From positions 5,337,491 to 5,401,490 of the forward strand of contig NC_083564.1 of assembly GCF_019925205.1 (NCBI RefSeq): 64,000 nt of DNA, in the 5' to 3' direction. Shown in pieces: positions 51,063 through 63,700 of this stretch (the first letter of the stretch is position 1; each line of letters starts with the position of its first letter). Source of the stretch: Metopolophium dirhodum (taxonomy: Eukaryota; Arthropoda; Insecta; Hemiptera; Aphididae). The notes beneath the pieces are model-generated. The model searched no databases. It had not been told where the DNA came from and saw nothing but the letters and a program-made list of their open reading frames with translations. The position numbers and the translations under genes are program-made.

Positions 51063-53326
51063 ATGTCTGTGATCGTGGTGATTTGCATAATACTATTAAT
51101 AGTGGCAAAAGTCGATTCTACAACGAAAACTGCGACGCCCTCGATACATAGCAGCCGCGTGGTATCAACCGCAGAAGATTTGATCAGTTCTTGCGTCGTG
51201 GTCGAAGAAGGGGTTCCTGTGTGCCAAGATGAGGATGAGGATGATACGCGGTATGCAATACTGAAAAGTTACAGTTAAAATTGTATTGTGGCTGTGTATA
51301 TTCATGATTATTATATAAAACGATAATAATATTATCGTCCGTCATTTGCGTTTTTAACGAGAGTCTGAGAGTTTTTAAAGCTACGTCGTATGTCGTGTCG
51401 TGTCTAAAAGTTTAGCTCGGCCCAACTCTGGATATTTCCTGGTAGATCATGGTTTGTGAATTATACCATCGCATGGCTACAACTATATACCAATCTGAAT
51501 ACGATTATATAGTCAGACGACACGACGATGAAACTCGAGATAGTCCGTGGTCGATATGTGCTCATAAATAATAATAATAATAATAATATATAGTGTATGT
51601 CTAATAGTATATATATGTGTATAATAACTATTAATACGTGTGTACCATGACATATTAATATATTATGTTTGTATAATATCATCGTAAACTTATGTTATGT
51701 AGTACCGGAGTGTAGTAGTGTACCAACATGGTTACATCGCACTGAGTCAATATTGTTAATGTTACGTATATATATATATATATAATTGATATTATAATGT
51801 ATAGTTGTATAATATATTAATATTATGTTAAAATAATTATATTATGATAGATACTACCTCAACCTATACATAATATGGCTATTTGAAGTAGGTACTTATA
51901 TATTAGTATGATATATTGATACTCCGTGTATACACATATTATATTATATATTTTGATGTGAAAACTTTCAAGTTTAAGTATACAGACATCGTTCGACTTT
52001 TAGGTACGAGATAAAAATTGTATTAAGAAAACACACATACGTGTAGCTGGGAGCCGGAATAACTTTTAGTTGGCTATATATATATATATTATGCTTCAAA
52101 CTTTTTTAAATAGGAACATAATGTGATAACCAAAAAACTTTTTTGTTTTAAAATTTTAAAACGATTCAAGTGCCAAAAAAAAATGTACATCCTGTCGAAC
52201 GTCACGTTTGTTTGTTAAGACGATCCCTGAGTAGTCGATACCGGTAAAAAACAATTCCTCAAATTTTCGGAATCGTGAAGATTATCTTAACAACTCTTTT
52301 TAAACATATAGATGAGTACATGATTGAACGATTCCAAAAATATCGGTATATGTATAAATATATTATTTTATAGATAGATATAAACACGATTCCGCATGAT
52401 TTTTTGTATGCGACGTTGCCATACGTTCGTTTGCTCTTGTTATTTTTTTTTTTTGAAATTAAGGCTTCAACACCTGCAGTTATCATTAGGTCATGAGGTC
52501 ATTAGCCTGCTACTTTGGGGAGGGCGTACTGTTGGTTTGAACACGTGTGTATGTGTGGCAATAAAAATCCCGAGTGGTCACCCATCCAGGAACTAGTGAC
52601 ATCGGCCGGTGCGTATACTCGAAGCACATTTGTGACTGAATGCAAATACTGTGCCACACCGAGCCACAACTCTTGTTATTATAAATAATAATAAGATTAT
52701 TATAGTAATTTACATTTATCTTATACTTTAACAACAAAATTAAATTTATAAACTTTTGACAGTTGATAATGCAGCTCTGCTGATGTCTTACGAAAATATC
52801 TCGAGGTTTTGGTACAAAATTAAAGCATATTAAATTTCCTAAACAAAACTGTAATAGAATAAAATCAAAATATCAATTACGACAAGTTCAAAAAATATGT
52901 TAATAATGTGTAAACTAAAATCATATTTTTTCCGGAAGTCTTGTTTTTAGGTCAGCGACGCGTACGCCGTACCTGAAGGACAACTACTGGTCCGACAGAG
53001 ATTGGGACCGGAAGTCTGCTACGGAGAGTGGTAGTCGTCCCTTAGGCTGGTGGTGGCGCTTCGTCGGAGAACTCAGGCGGAATCTCGGGAAAAAAACATC
53101 GGCGGCGGCGACGACCGCGCTTCGAAGCGACGCGTCCCAGCTACCGGAAACAATCGTCACGTACTCGATTAAGGGTTGCAGCCCCACGATAGTGCCGTTC
53201 GATTTGTCGCCTTGCAGCAACTTATCGCCGGATGTGCCGCAGCCTGTCAGCACCACTCGGGTAATCTACTACGTGCCACCGTTGTCCCGGATCGACAGAT
53301 ACAGCCCATCCGATTTTGACCAATGA
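51063..53326 (+). CDS. Small secreted protein of unknown function, two coding exons, 187 aa
   Basis: A strong acceptor (CTTCTTTGTTTTTAG, ending at 51055) precedes the start, so an untranslated leader exon is expected upstream. I therefore start at the ATG at 51063 rather than at the more upstream in-frame Met at 51009. Exon 1 (51063-51250) begins MSVIVVICIILLIVAKVDS, a signal peptide. It continues with a Ser/Thr-rich part, a C-VVVEEGVPV-C pair and an acidic run, and ends in phase 2 at CG|GTATGC. Exon 2 (52951-53326) follows TTGTTTTTAG and restores an Arg codon. It contains YLKDNYWSDRDWDRK, GWWWRFVGELRRN, an Ala/Thr stretch, ETIVTYSIKGC, a second cysteine pair C-SPTIVPFDLSP-C and a Pro/Tyr tail, and ends in TGA. 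An AATAAA lies at 53738. Two cysteine pairs and secretion suggest an extracellular protein; no named domain is seen. The intron contains a 5S-like SINE (52445). Confidence 0.74.
52434..52680 (-). mobile_element. SINE with 5S-rRNA-like promoter, copy 2, perfect TSD
   Basis: The body, 52445-52669, on the minus strand runs from a GTGGCTCGGTGTGGC head, through GTCACTAGTTCCTGGATGGG and TGACCACTCGGGA (5S internal-control-region-like; complement at 52568-52587), to an A tail. A perfect 11-bp duplication CTCTTGTTATT flanks it (52434-52444 and 52670-52680). It is intronic in the secreted-protein gene, antisense to it. Confidence 0.78.
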
Positions 53327-55099
53327 ATGATGTGTGCCAGTCGGCAGTCGCATAATATAATAATTGCCTAATAATATTTAAACTACTATCATCAAATATG
53401 CTATATAGTACCACATATTCTCACTATATGCAGTGTTGATAGGTAAGCTATTATTTGATAACACACAAATATTATATTATTTTGTTGTGAACATAATATA
53501 CAATATTGATGTCATTTATAATATTCTGTATATTTTATAGAAATCGCTGAAATATTGAGATGTTTGGTCATCATAACATTTTATTATTACTGTTTAAGTA
53601 AACTTGGTAAAAACCATTACCTTCCACAAAATTGCAATTTTAAATATTAACAAATTGATACGTTTAAACTTTTAAATTAGAAAAATAGTTTAATTTAAAA
53701 AACGAAAAGTTATTAAAACTTAAGAGCTAATTAACAAAATAAAGCTCAACAGTAATTATAGCTTATACTTTATAGAGAACATAATAATTGCATAGATAAA
53801 ATAAACGGTATATGTATATTGTATATATTTAAATAGAAGACAAATAAAACATCATCGCATATTGTCATATAATTATGTATGAGTACGTTGTTCGATTTAT
53901 GTGAGGATAACTGGATAACAACGTAAAGAAAGTCAAATGAAACTAGAATACCTATTTATTTATGCTATGATTTTCTAGTCCAACTGACATACTGACTGAT
54001 TATTTTAAAACAAAATACACATTGTCCATCCTTCCAGTTGACTTTGTGATTTTTAAAATAAATGTTTTTATATCATTTGAAGTAGATAGTTAATATTATA
54101 TAAAACAAGGGTGCCTACTCATAACATGTTTTCACAAAACAAATATATTTTTTTTTTACAAATATTGAAAACATAAAACCAATTGATATAGGGATAACGA
54201 TGAGTTGTGTTGAAGGATATAACATTCCAGACTATATAGGTATACATACCCACTATTTCAACAGTATTCTATAGATAAATATGTTTAATTCGTTTTTAGT
54301 TTATAATATTTATTTACCTACGATAATAGCCAGTATAATAAATATTAAAAATTATTTTTGGTGGATTATTTAAGTATTACCGGCAACGATAAAAAAATTG
54401 TTCGGTACTCCTCGTGCAATATTATTCATAATATATATATTTTTTATTTAGGGAAATGTAATATTATTACACATGCATATTATTCTACATGTTGATAAAT
54501 GATAATATAATATAAAACATACAGTGACGTAATTTGTCCATGTGTGTGTGTGTGTGTGTGTATGTGTGGTGGAGGGGGGGGGGTAAAACAATTAACATGT
54601 TGGATTATATCATAAACACCTCTTACCGTTGTGATCTGTATACCTAACGTAAGTACACGTATAAAATATAAATGCATTATAAAATATAATTACATACTTT
54701 TAATAAATGTATTGTGGAATAATCTTCATATATAGACGTAAAATACTCGAAATAACTTATCAAAAGGTTATAACTTTGAAACTAAGTTTGGCCGACAAAT
54801 TCTAGTTGCATCGTCCTTCTTAACTCGGTGAAAACATAGGTTACCGAAAAAAAAATGTTAAGTGACATCGCTTGGGAGCTAAACTGCATTGTTATGCCAT
54901 ATTTAATTAATATATTTATCAATAGTGATTATTGTTTATTCGAAGTACCTAATATTATCTTAGTTGTGTACTGCTATAGCATAAGGAGTCGGGTTTTTAT
55001 GTAATATTTCCTTAAAATATAAGTAATATAATAAAAAAAACGATTGCCAAGTCAGAGATCGGCATGTAAACTTTCTTGATTTTTGATTTTTAGAAAATT
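53327..55099. other. 3' flank and AT-rich DNA
   Basis: It contains the probable 3' UTR of the preceding gene (AATAAA at 53738-53743) and a (GT)n tract at about 54541-54568 followed by a G run. No further coding sequence was found. Confidence 0.4.
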
Positions 55100-55760
55100 A
55101 TTAACTGATAACCACACCCAAGCGGTACATCAATTTAAAACCTGAAAAATGTCGGTGTGAACAGCCCCACAAAAAATCATTTTCATTTTCATTTAGTGAG
55201 ATAGATCTCCGAAACCGGAGAGCGGATTTCGTTGTTTGGGGTCTTGTTAGATTCACATTGGTTAGGAAAAGTGCATTGAAGATTTTTAGAACTTTATCTT
55301 TAATATTTTATTCATTACAGAACATAAAAAAAAATTAAAACAAATTTTATTGGGCGTTTTTTGATGTTTTTCAGCTTTACAGATTTGTAGTGAATTAACG
55401 ATTGGAGATAAAGTTCTGAAAATCTTCACTGCACTTCTCCTAGTCAATTTGAATCTAACAAAATTCCAAACAACAAAATCCGTTCTCCAGTTTCGGAAAT
55501 CTACCTCACTAAATGAAAATCTAGTGAAAAATAACTTCTTTTTATCTATGAAAATCAAATAATTTTTTTTTAAATTTAAATTCCACATTTAGTATCTACT
55601 TGATAATCTATTTTTAATGAGTTATCAACCAAATTTCTAGCTATCATAGTTTAGGAGAAAAGTTAAAAAATACACATTTTGGGACTGTTCACGTCGACGT
55701 TTTTATGGATTCAAGTGATTATACCGCTAGAATGTGATATCAAATCTATTAATATTTTAT
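55100..55760. mobile_element. Foldback element with long inverted arms
   Basis: The left arm, about 55100-55310 (GTCGGTGTGAACAGCCCC, TTCATTTAGTGAGATAGATC, TTAGATTCACATTGGTTAGG, AGAACTTTATCTTTAAT), is matched in reverse complement by 55385-55760. The right arm carries about 130 bp not present in the left one. The loop is short. No transposase frame and no clear flanking duplication. Confidence 0.68.
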
Positions 55761-56017
55761 ATTAAAGCTAGCTAAATTACCCACCTACTCATCATTACAG
55801 AGTTACATTTTTATTATTTTCCTATTTAACACAAATTCTTGAAGTTTTTAAAATTCAGACTTTTTTCATTTAATTACCATACTTACTTTATTAAAAATCA
55901 AGAAAGTAAAAAATAGTAAAATTACTAATTTATTTGTACCTAATATCTAGACATTAAAATATTTAAAGTTAAATAAGTACTTAAATATCGTTTACCAGTT
56001 ATTTTTTTAAAAAAGTC

Positions 56018-56188
56018 ATGGGGGGATATGACGCTCAAATCGGTTTCGGTTACAGGGCCGTTCCGACCATTATATTAGGTGGCGTCAACGGCATATTGGT
56101 TACATGGGGTTATTGGGCACACGGGACTGTCGTTGGACTGTTTGGTCCTGAGGTTGCAGGATTAGGGGTGGCTGCGGTGGCTATTTGA
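56018..56188 (+). CDS. Candidate small ORF or exon, 56 aa, Gly/Val-rich
   Basis: ATG at 56018 to TGA at 56186-56188 encodes MGGYDAQIGFGYRAVPTIIL, a Trp/Gly-rich middle (VTWGYWAHGTVVG) and LFGPEVAGLGVAAVAI. The composition is far from AT-rich noise. The frame stays open upstream to an acceptor-like TTTACCAG near 55998, and there is an internal acceptor-like TTCGGTTACAG at 56054. It could therefore be a terminal exon rather than a complete gene. The hydrophobic, glycine-rich character suggests a membrane-associated or secreted product, but no family is recognised. Confidence 0.35.
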   Translation: MGGYDAQIGFGYRAVPTIILGGVNGILVTWGYWAHGTVVGLFGPEVAGLGVAAVAI

Positions 56189-59100
56189 ATATTTAACTAT
56201 AAAATTAAAATGTATCATTTGACTTTTGAAATATTATAACACACATTTGCTGTTTAAATTGATTGTGATATATTGTTAAAAAAATTATTATAAAAAAATG
56301 TTACCAAAATGTTGCATTAACTATAATAATTGTGGCTCTGTAAATCTATAGGTAATAATTATGCCGTGTTTCAATATATTTGTGCAATAGTGATTAAGAG
56401 GGCGTCACACCCGCATGTCTTACACACATACGATATGGACAAAACGCGTTTACGCAGTCTGAGTATAAATCGCTAAATTTTGGTTCTAAAGTAAAAATTC
56501 CTATTATAAAATCGAATTGTGACAATACTTATAAGGGCAAGTCGTTGCGTCACTACATATTATTTTAATTTATAATACAATATTAAAAATAACTTTTAAG
56601 TATTTCATAGGTTTTGTAATAGATAAAATAACTAAGGATACCGGATTTTGGAAAATCAAATTGAACCACATGTGAGCACATTTTACATGGAATCCCTTCT
56701 TCCGGAAATAATTGGTTCAAAATTTGATAGCGGATTGCCCATAAAGAGTAGTAGGTAACTCGAATAAAGAAGCATAACATTTTTTTATGCATGTACCTAT
56801 ACATTATATAAATAATTATAACATAAATGCGTTTTTATTTACTTTCATATATATATATTATATATATATATATCATGATAATACATCAGTAGCATAAGCA
56901 ACCATATTCTACAAGATTCCACATAAGTTGTGTTATTATACACATATGTATTATGTAATGTATAATGAAATATATATTTTTAACACGAATTCGTAATATT
57001 TGTTTTAGACCAAACTCGGTTTATTAATGTACAGTAGTTACATTTTTCTAAGAAACTATACAAGAACTAAGACAATGGGTAATTAATTAGGTACCTATTC
57101 ATTTTATTGGATTTTATTTTCAAGAAAATAGTTATTGCATTTATAATCACATAATGATAATATCATAAAATAAAGTATTTTAAAAATGTTTTTCTTTAAT
57201 AGAATCTAAAAAAGTAAAAACAAACAGTTTTCATCAAATTATAGAGTTATCTGGATTTTACAAAAAGCCCTTCTCAGAAACTAGTGTAGACGTTTTTTGA
57301 AATTGTATAATTATGTAAGACTATACCCAGAAAAGTTTTTCATTTATTACCGTATGTCAATTAAATCTTTTGACGAGTTGTTTCAAAAAAGTTCAGGATT
57401 ATAATATATTGTATTATGATATTATATCAAAAAAACAGATGGAACCTTTGAGAAAGGTTTCCTATAGGAGATGTTAACCATATAACTTTTATAAATTAAA
57501 TATTATTTTGTTATAAATATTAGTTAAATTAATAAAAATAATATAGGTGTACACACTTTTTAGCATGTTTTATAATAAATAAACAAACGAGAAATATAAA
57601 AAGAACAATAACAAGTATAGCACATTTGTGGCCATATAATATGAGAGTACCGATCATCTCACTATTGTTCTAAGACGTCGCGGCCATCAGGACCCCGTAA
57701 CAGGTAATAAGCATATTATGTCGTATTACTGTATTAGCGGTATAAGTTCTATTCCGTTACATTTGGACATTTGGTAAACGTACACTTTGTACTATCTATT
57801 GTTTGAGTTTCATACCGCGGACATATTGTACGGTGAAAATAAATTGATAAAAATCGATCGCAAACACTTTGTACGATATAAATAGACCAGAAAATATATT
57901 TTACAAGATAAGATAAACTTAAATTGATCAAACCTTTAGATCGCGAATCGTGATCGCAATCTGTATGAGACATGAGTAATGAGTTTTGTGACACAGTATA
58001 CTCCATACACAACCCATAGTCCATACACTAAAATACAATATGAAAATCAAACTACTGAACTTAATCCAAACATTTTTAAATATGGATATGACTATACTGT
58101 TTTAAGAATAAATAATTATAATAATAAAATAATTACAAATACACAACTTTATTGACAATTACCTACTTGAAATAATTTGCCATACTTTAAATTTTAAATT
58201 TATACATTAAGGCCGGGTGCCCAGGTTGTATAAATAGACACGAACTAAGATAAAGAACAGTCTGTACATTTGTTACCGGCAAATAGTACAAACTGTCCGC
58301 GGTTTTAATTTTTCCTAGGTGATCGTCCTACAACCGTTACATTTAGGTCTCTTTTTTCACCCGTATGTTTAGACGATGTTTTAGACTCATGTCTTTACAT
58401 AATATTTATGTATTAATTGAATAACTCTGAATTCTGATTATTTAATATTCTATAATGTTTGTTGTTTATTTTAAATTCATATTTTTATTTCGCACTATAT
58501 TTTAAGATACTCGGTTGAGTCGGTGGACGCTTCCGGACAATACTAATAACGGAAATAATATAATAATGGAAGAGTCATCTACCGATGTCGTTTTATCCGT
58601 TTTACTCGACACTCATGCGTCACTGTTTTTTGTCACTAGATGGCGGCTACTAAAAAGATTTCCCGTTTTTGTATTTAATTTTTAGATTCCGATCAAACAG
58701 CTACTATTTACGACGGATGTTTTCATATTCTTTATTCGATGTCACACCCGTATGTCACATCCGTTTTACATAATATATAAATGTACATCATAGCACAAAC
58801 TGTTTTGCGCTATAGACAATTTTACTCCTTCTAAATTTCTAAAATTCCACAACGTATAGGGAAGAAATTTATCTGTGTCCAGACTCGTAGGTTTTTTATT
58901 ACTTAAATAAGTACCTACATTTAAAGTAATTAGTTTGAAAACATTAGGTTTTTTCATTTAATTATTAAAAATGATTGGTTAGTGTAATCAAATTATGAAA
59001 ACACTACGATACAGATAATGTTCTTCCCTATGGAGTGTGGAACTTTGGTAATTCTACTATAAATACAGAGGGAGTAAAATTGTTTCAAAAACCGTTTTTG

Positions 59101-60244
59101 CTATGTTGTACACTTGTAAGACAGAGACAACACATGCGGGGGCAATGTCCTCATAAGTCTTAATATTTAATTCTTACTATTATACTACAATAAAAATATT
59201 TTTTTTTTTATTAAAAATATATTACAATCTGCTTACACATAAAACAATAAGTAACAATGATGATAGTGATTAAAGAAGACATGAAACACATGAAGAGGAG
59301 ACTGTCCAGTGACAGAACCTCAGAAATATTACATGTTACAACAAGTAAGTTAATTTTTATAAATAACATTAACAATAACAATTTGATTCAGTTATATTTA
59401 TATATGGTATAAAATATTGTGTGTTTGTGTTTTGATGTACGGAATTGAGGTGTGTGTGTGTGTGTGTGCGTGTTATGGAGTAGGAGTTATAGGGAGTGTT
59501 ATTTTGTTTATTAGGGATGTTAAAACAGTAAGAAGGGGGTTAGGTTATTTTTATAATTATATTATAAATCTTGTTAGTTGTTTTTATTAAACATACCTAA
59601 TTCACAAATAAAAATAATTTGATATAATAAATATCAAATTGTTATTACTCTTTTATCTTTAATAAATTAAAACAATATTGTAATAATGATAAACTTGATG
59701 GACTAAAAATAATTATAATGCACGTCAAGCGACCGATAGCTGCAGTCGAGTGTCGTTGACCCTTGTCATCAACATAAATCCACTAAAAATAACACAGGAA
59801 TTAAATAATAACCCAATAATAATAGCAAATAAAAATTACATTTATAGCCATCATAAGTTTATATAAAATATTTTTATGTCTCTCAAGTCTAAAGTTATTA
59901 ATTTTTCAATTACAACAAAAAAACAAATTATCGTCGAAAACTGGTTTTGCGTAAAGATTGTCGTTTTTTGTTTTTTTTTTTTTTTTTGTTTTATTATTCC
60001 CGATTTTTTTAAAAAGCAATTTTTGACCAACGACCTTACGGAGGACCTATACCTATATAGGGTGCAGGGAAAACGTACCTTGTCAATTGTTGTTACTTGT
60101 TGACTGTTGTAGCATAGATTAAAATATATACTCTAGTATACTCGTATATTTAATCTATGGTTGTAGTCTACATGTCTGTAATATTGTATATTTATTATTT
60201 GTATTATTGTGATCCAACATTCCAACTATCCGATCCAAATTTAG
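56189..60244. other. Gene-poor stretch
   Basis: AT-rich DNA with scattered repeat pieces. GCGTCACACCCGCATGTC near 56403 and GATGTCACACCCGTATGTC near 58739 share a motif. A (GT)n tract lies at about 59453-59470 and a T run at 59967-59987. No supported gene. Confidence 0.4.
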
Positions 60245-60361
60245 GACGTGTTTTTTGATTGCGCGGTATCATACTATCATCAGCAAGGAGCAGCTGCAGT
60301 TGCTGCAGCTGTAGCTTACCGTGACTATATAGCGTCATTTATTCCTCCAAGAGTGGTCTGA
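60245..60361 (+). CDS. Possible terminal coding exon (38 residues), Ala-rich
   Basis: After an acceptor-like CCAAATTTAG (ending at 60244) a frame of 38 codons runs to TGA at 60359-60361. It reads DVFFDCAVSYYHQQG, an Ala/Val run, then AYRDYIASFIPPRVV. The amino-acid variety is protein-like, but no upstream exon is identified. It lies about 180 bp before the probable 5' UTR of SMARCAD1 on the same strand, so it would be the end of an upstream gene. It may instead be chance. Confidence 0.25.
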   Translation, partial: DVFFDCAVSYYHQQGAAAVAAAVAYRDYIASFIPPRVV

Positions 60362-60747
60362 TAAGCAATATCAATCTTTTTTTTTTTTGTTCACCACGAC
60401 GGTTTCTTTTTATTTTTCCCCGTTGTTCTTGTATCTTGTGCAGTTGTGCATCGTTGCATGTGCGACCGTTTGTGTGTGATTTGCTCAACGACACTATCTA
60501 ATCGAAGTTTGAATTTCGAACTGCCCGCAAACGGCACGCCTGAATACAACTGATAGATCTTGGCGTCCGGCGGTCACTGGTCGTCGTCTACATTTATTGA
60601 CGCACGCCGCCGAACACAAAGGTTAGTGGGCCATAGTTTGTTGAACGATTTCCTACCGCTGAGAATGTTGAAACGCATTTGCGGTCGTACTTGTCGTTAT
60701 CCCGATGTTCACGGTATATTATCAACGAGTGTCTTGACGTTTTTCAG
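60362..60747 (+). promoter_or_regulatory. Probable promoter and 5' UTR of SMARCAD1 with a UTR intron
   Basis: A CpG-richer block from about 60380 precedes the start codon. CACAAAG|GTTAGT at 60621/60622 is a good donor and GACGTTTTTCAG, ending at 60747, a good acceptor, giving a 126-bp intron that ends exactly one base before the ATG. No TATA box stands out. A transcription start near 60500-60560 is inferred, not seen. Confidence 0.45.
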
Positions 60748-63700
60748 ATGGACACCCCAGTGGACAGGGACAGTGACAGCCCCAGTCCAAATGCTCTTGG
60801 TGACTTGCGTTCGTTCAGGTTCTCCAAGAAGCCCAGCTTCAGTCACGAATCCGCAGCGTCCGGATCTTCGCTGCTAGTTGACGATGAGCCAGGTATTCAT
60901 CTATTATTATATATTTTAATCATTGTAGGCATGCCTAGATTAAGTCATTTTTGGGCCCTAAGCGCTTTCTCCACGATATGGAGAAATATGGAGGATATAG
61001 TATTTTGAAAACTTGTGGGTCCCCATTTGCTTATGTGCCCTGGGCATGATTTTAGGTAGGTAGGTTTATTTTTTATCACTGCCTCTTAATTTAGAAAATC
61101 TGCATTAATAGATGTTTTTAACCTAATTATTTCAAATACTAATAAGAACATTGTTAAAAATAATAAAAATGTTCATTATTTATTATTTTGATTTTAATTT
61201 AAATTAAATGTAGTTTTTTTTAATTATTATATATTTTATTGTTAAGTTTTAACTTTAAATTCTATTTTATATTCTATGTTTTAGTATTCGTTAGACAGAA
61301 AAAGTTTCAAACGATTATTTTGTCATCAGACGAAGAAGATAATGATAACACAGAACCTCTCTTGAATGGAGATGGAGATGGATCTCATCTCATTGAAGAA
61401 GTAACTATAAAATCACTATTTTTATCACTTTCCTAAGCTTATCATTGTATAATATTGATTTGTTGAATTAAGCTTGAATTTGAAGACACTGCAAGAGATC
61501 ATAATGTATCTAGTGATGACAGTAGTGATCATGCACCAAACAATGTCAATGGTTCAAAGAAGCCTTTTAATAATTTAGATCAAAGTACAAGTAATCCAGA
61601 ATACATGAAATTAACAAAATTTGGACGTATGAATGATATAGTAAAGGCTACTCCACCACCACCTGTTGCCATGCCTTCTAGAAAACGTTTACAACCACAA
61701 ACTAAAAGTAAATTTAATATAATACTCTTAATTCAATGCTCTGATATAACTGAAACCATTTTATTTATTCAATGTAAAATACTATAATGATGACATTCTT
61801 ATAAAAAAAATTTGTGGTGGGTGGGTTGGGATACTACTCGCTGTAATTATTTGCAATTTTTAATCATCAATCCATTTTTATACATTTTAAATATTTATTT
61901 TATTTTTGATATGAACATCAAATGTTAAAATTTAAGAAGATAAAGTGTGTGTGTATGTTCTCGGACCTTATATTTTGCACTATAGAGTGGTGGTTTGAAG
62001 AACACTTGACCACTAAATCGCTGTGTTAATATTAGTCAGACTTATGCCTAGTGCCAGCAAAAAATATTGTGACCAATAAGAATAAGATATATAAATTATA
62101 TTACCGGCAAAGCCCAGTCACAAGGTCTTACTAGTGAATGGTAAATTTACTAAATGTACAAGCAAAAGCTGATTGGTCTATAACAGGAAATTAATAAGTT
62201 ATTAACTTTAATATTAATGTTTACGAATAATAAAAAATTAAAACTTATATATAAAACAAATAAATTTAAATTACTGATATTTATTTAAGGCTCTGTCAAA
62301 CAGAAAGTGTTATTTTCATGTTGCGTGATTTTGTAATTTGTTACAACACGGAGTTATTGACGGTCGTGTAAGCACCATGCCAACAAGCCATTTATCGCTT
62401 TAACATGCATTATAATGTGTTTTGTTTGACAGAGCCTTTAAATAATTTATAAAAATAAGCTTATTTATTTGCACAAGATGTGCCTACAGTTATGGCACCT
62501 AATACTACATAGTATATTTATGCTGGGAAAATTGTGTGTTCCAAATTCAAATACTTTCACAAACATACATTAAGCTGTTTCTCATTTTTAATTATTAGGC
62601 GAGGATGCTAAAATGGACAACTAAAAATTAGAAGTTTCTTTAATAAAATATATTAAGTAATAGCATATTACAGTAGGTGGCACAATAAACAATTAAAAAT
62701 AATATCAGCTATTTGTTCCAATTATGTAAACTTATAAACTATCATTTTCAAACAAAATAATGAATGCATGTTAAGAGAACGCTACCTATGCGTTTGTTGT
62801 CTCCGTCTTACAATATACGACATAGAAAATGTCCGTTTACTAGTTTCTATAGTGTGCTGTTAGTGTTATTATTATAGTGAATTGACATATTAACAAACTT
62901 TTAAGTAAAAACATTATCTGTGCTTAAGCGTTGGTGATTTTTATAGTGATTTTTATAGTGATTAAATAACACAAATTAAAAATGCTCTTACCTCTTTTGA
63001 AAATTAAGATATTCAATAAAAACCAACACTTAAGCACATATAATGGTCTTACCTAAAAGTTTGATTGCAGGTCAATTCACTCTAATGTCAAAACTAACAG
63101 CACGCTATTCAATTTAGTGAACAAAAATTTACCATGTCATACATGTATAAGATGGTGACAACAATTAATGCATGGGTAGCATCCTCTTAATACACAGTTA
63201 ATACATAATTAAATTTAATAGGTATATACCTATATAACTTAGTTTTAATTTATATTTATTAGTAAATAATGAATACTCATTAGTTTTTTGTTGGATCAAT
63301 CAGCTTTTACCATCATGGTTTGTACAAAATGGTTTTAGAAAAAGACCGAATAAAATTGTATTATTAAAATATAAACATAGTGATCAATCAGGCTTTTTAG
63401 TTGGTAATATTATACAAATATATAATTTGCACACTTGTAATAATGATAATGGTGCATTGTGTCATAAACATTCAGTATTTTACGGTATTTTATTAACTAA
63501 TAATTTCATATTATGTTTTAAGTTTACTTAATTTAATTCTTACTATTTATTTTAGAATATAATTTACTTATTTTCTCTTATACCATTCATGTCGTAATAA
63601 TATTATAACATATTATAAATTTGGCATATTATTAGTGATATTATTCTGTTAATATATTTTTAGAAAGAAAACGTATAAAAACTTCTGATGGTGACAGTGA

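Noticed and set aside
52984..53256. Minus-strand 90-aa frame over the exon at 52951-53326
   Set aside because: Antisense shadow of the spliced plus-strand exon, which joins in phase to a signal-peptide exon.
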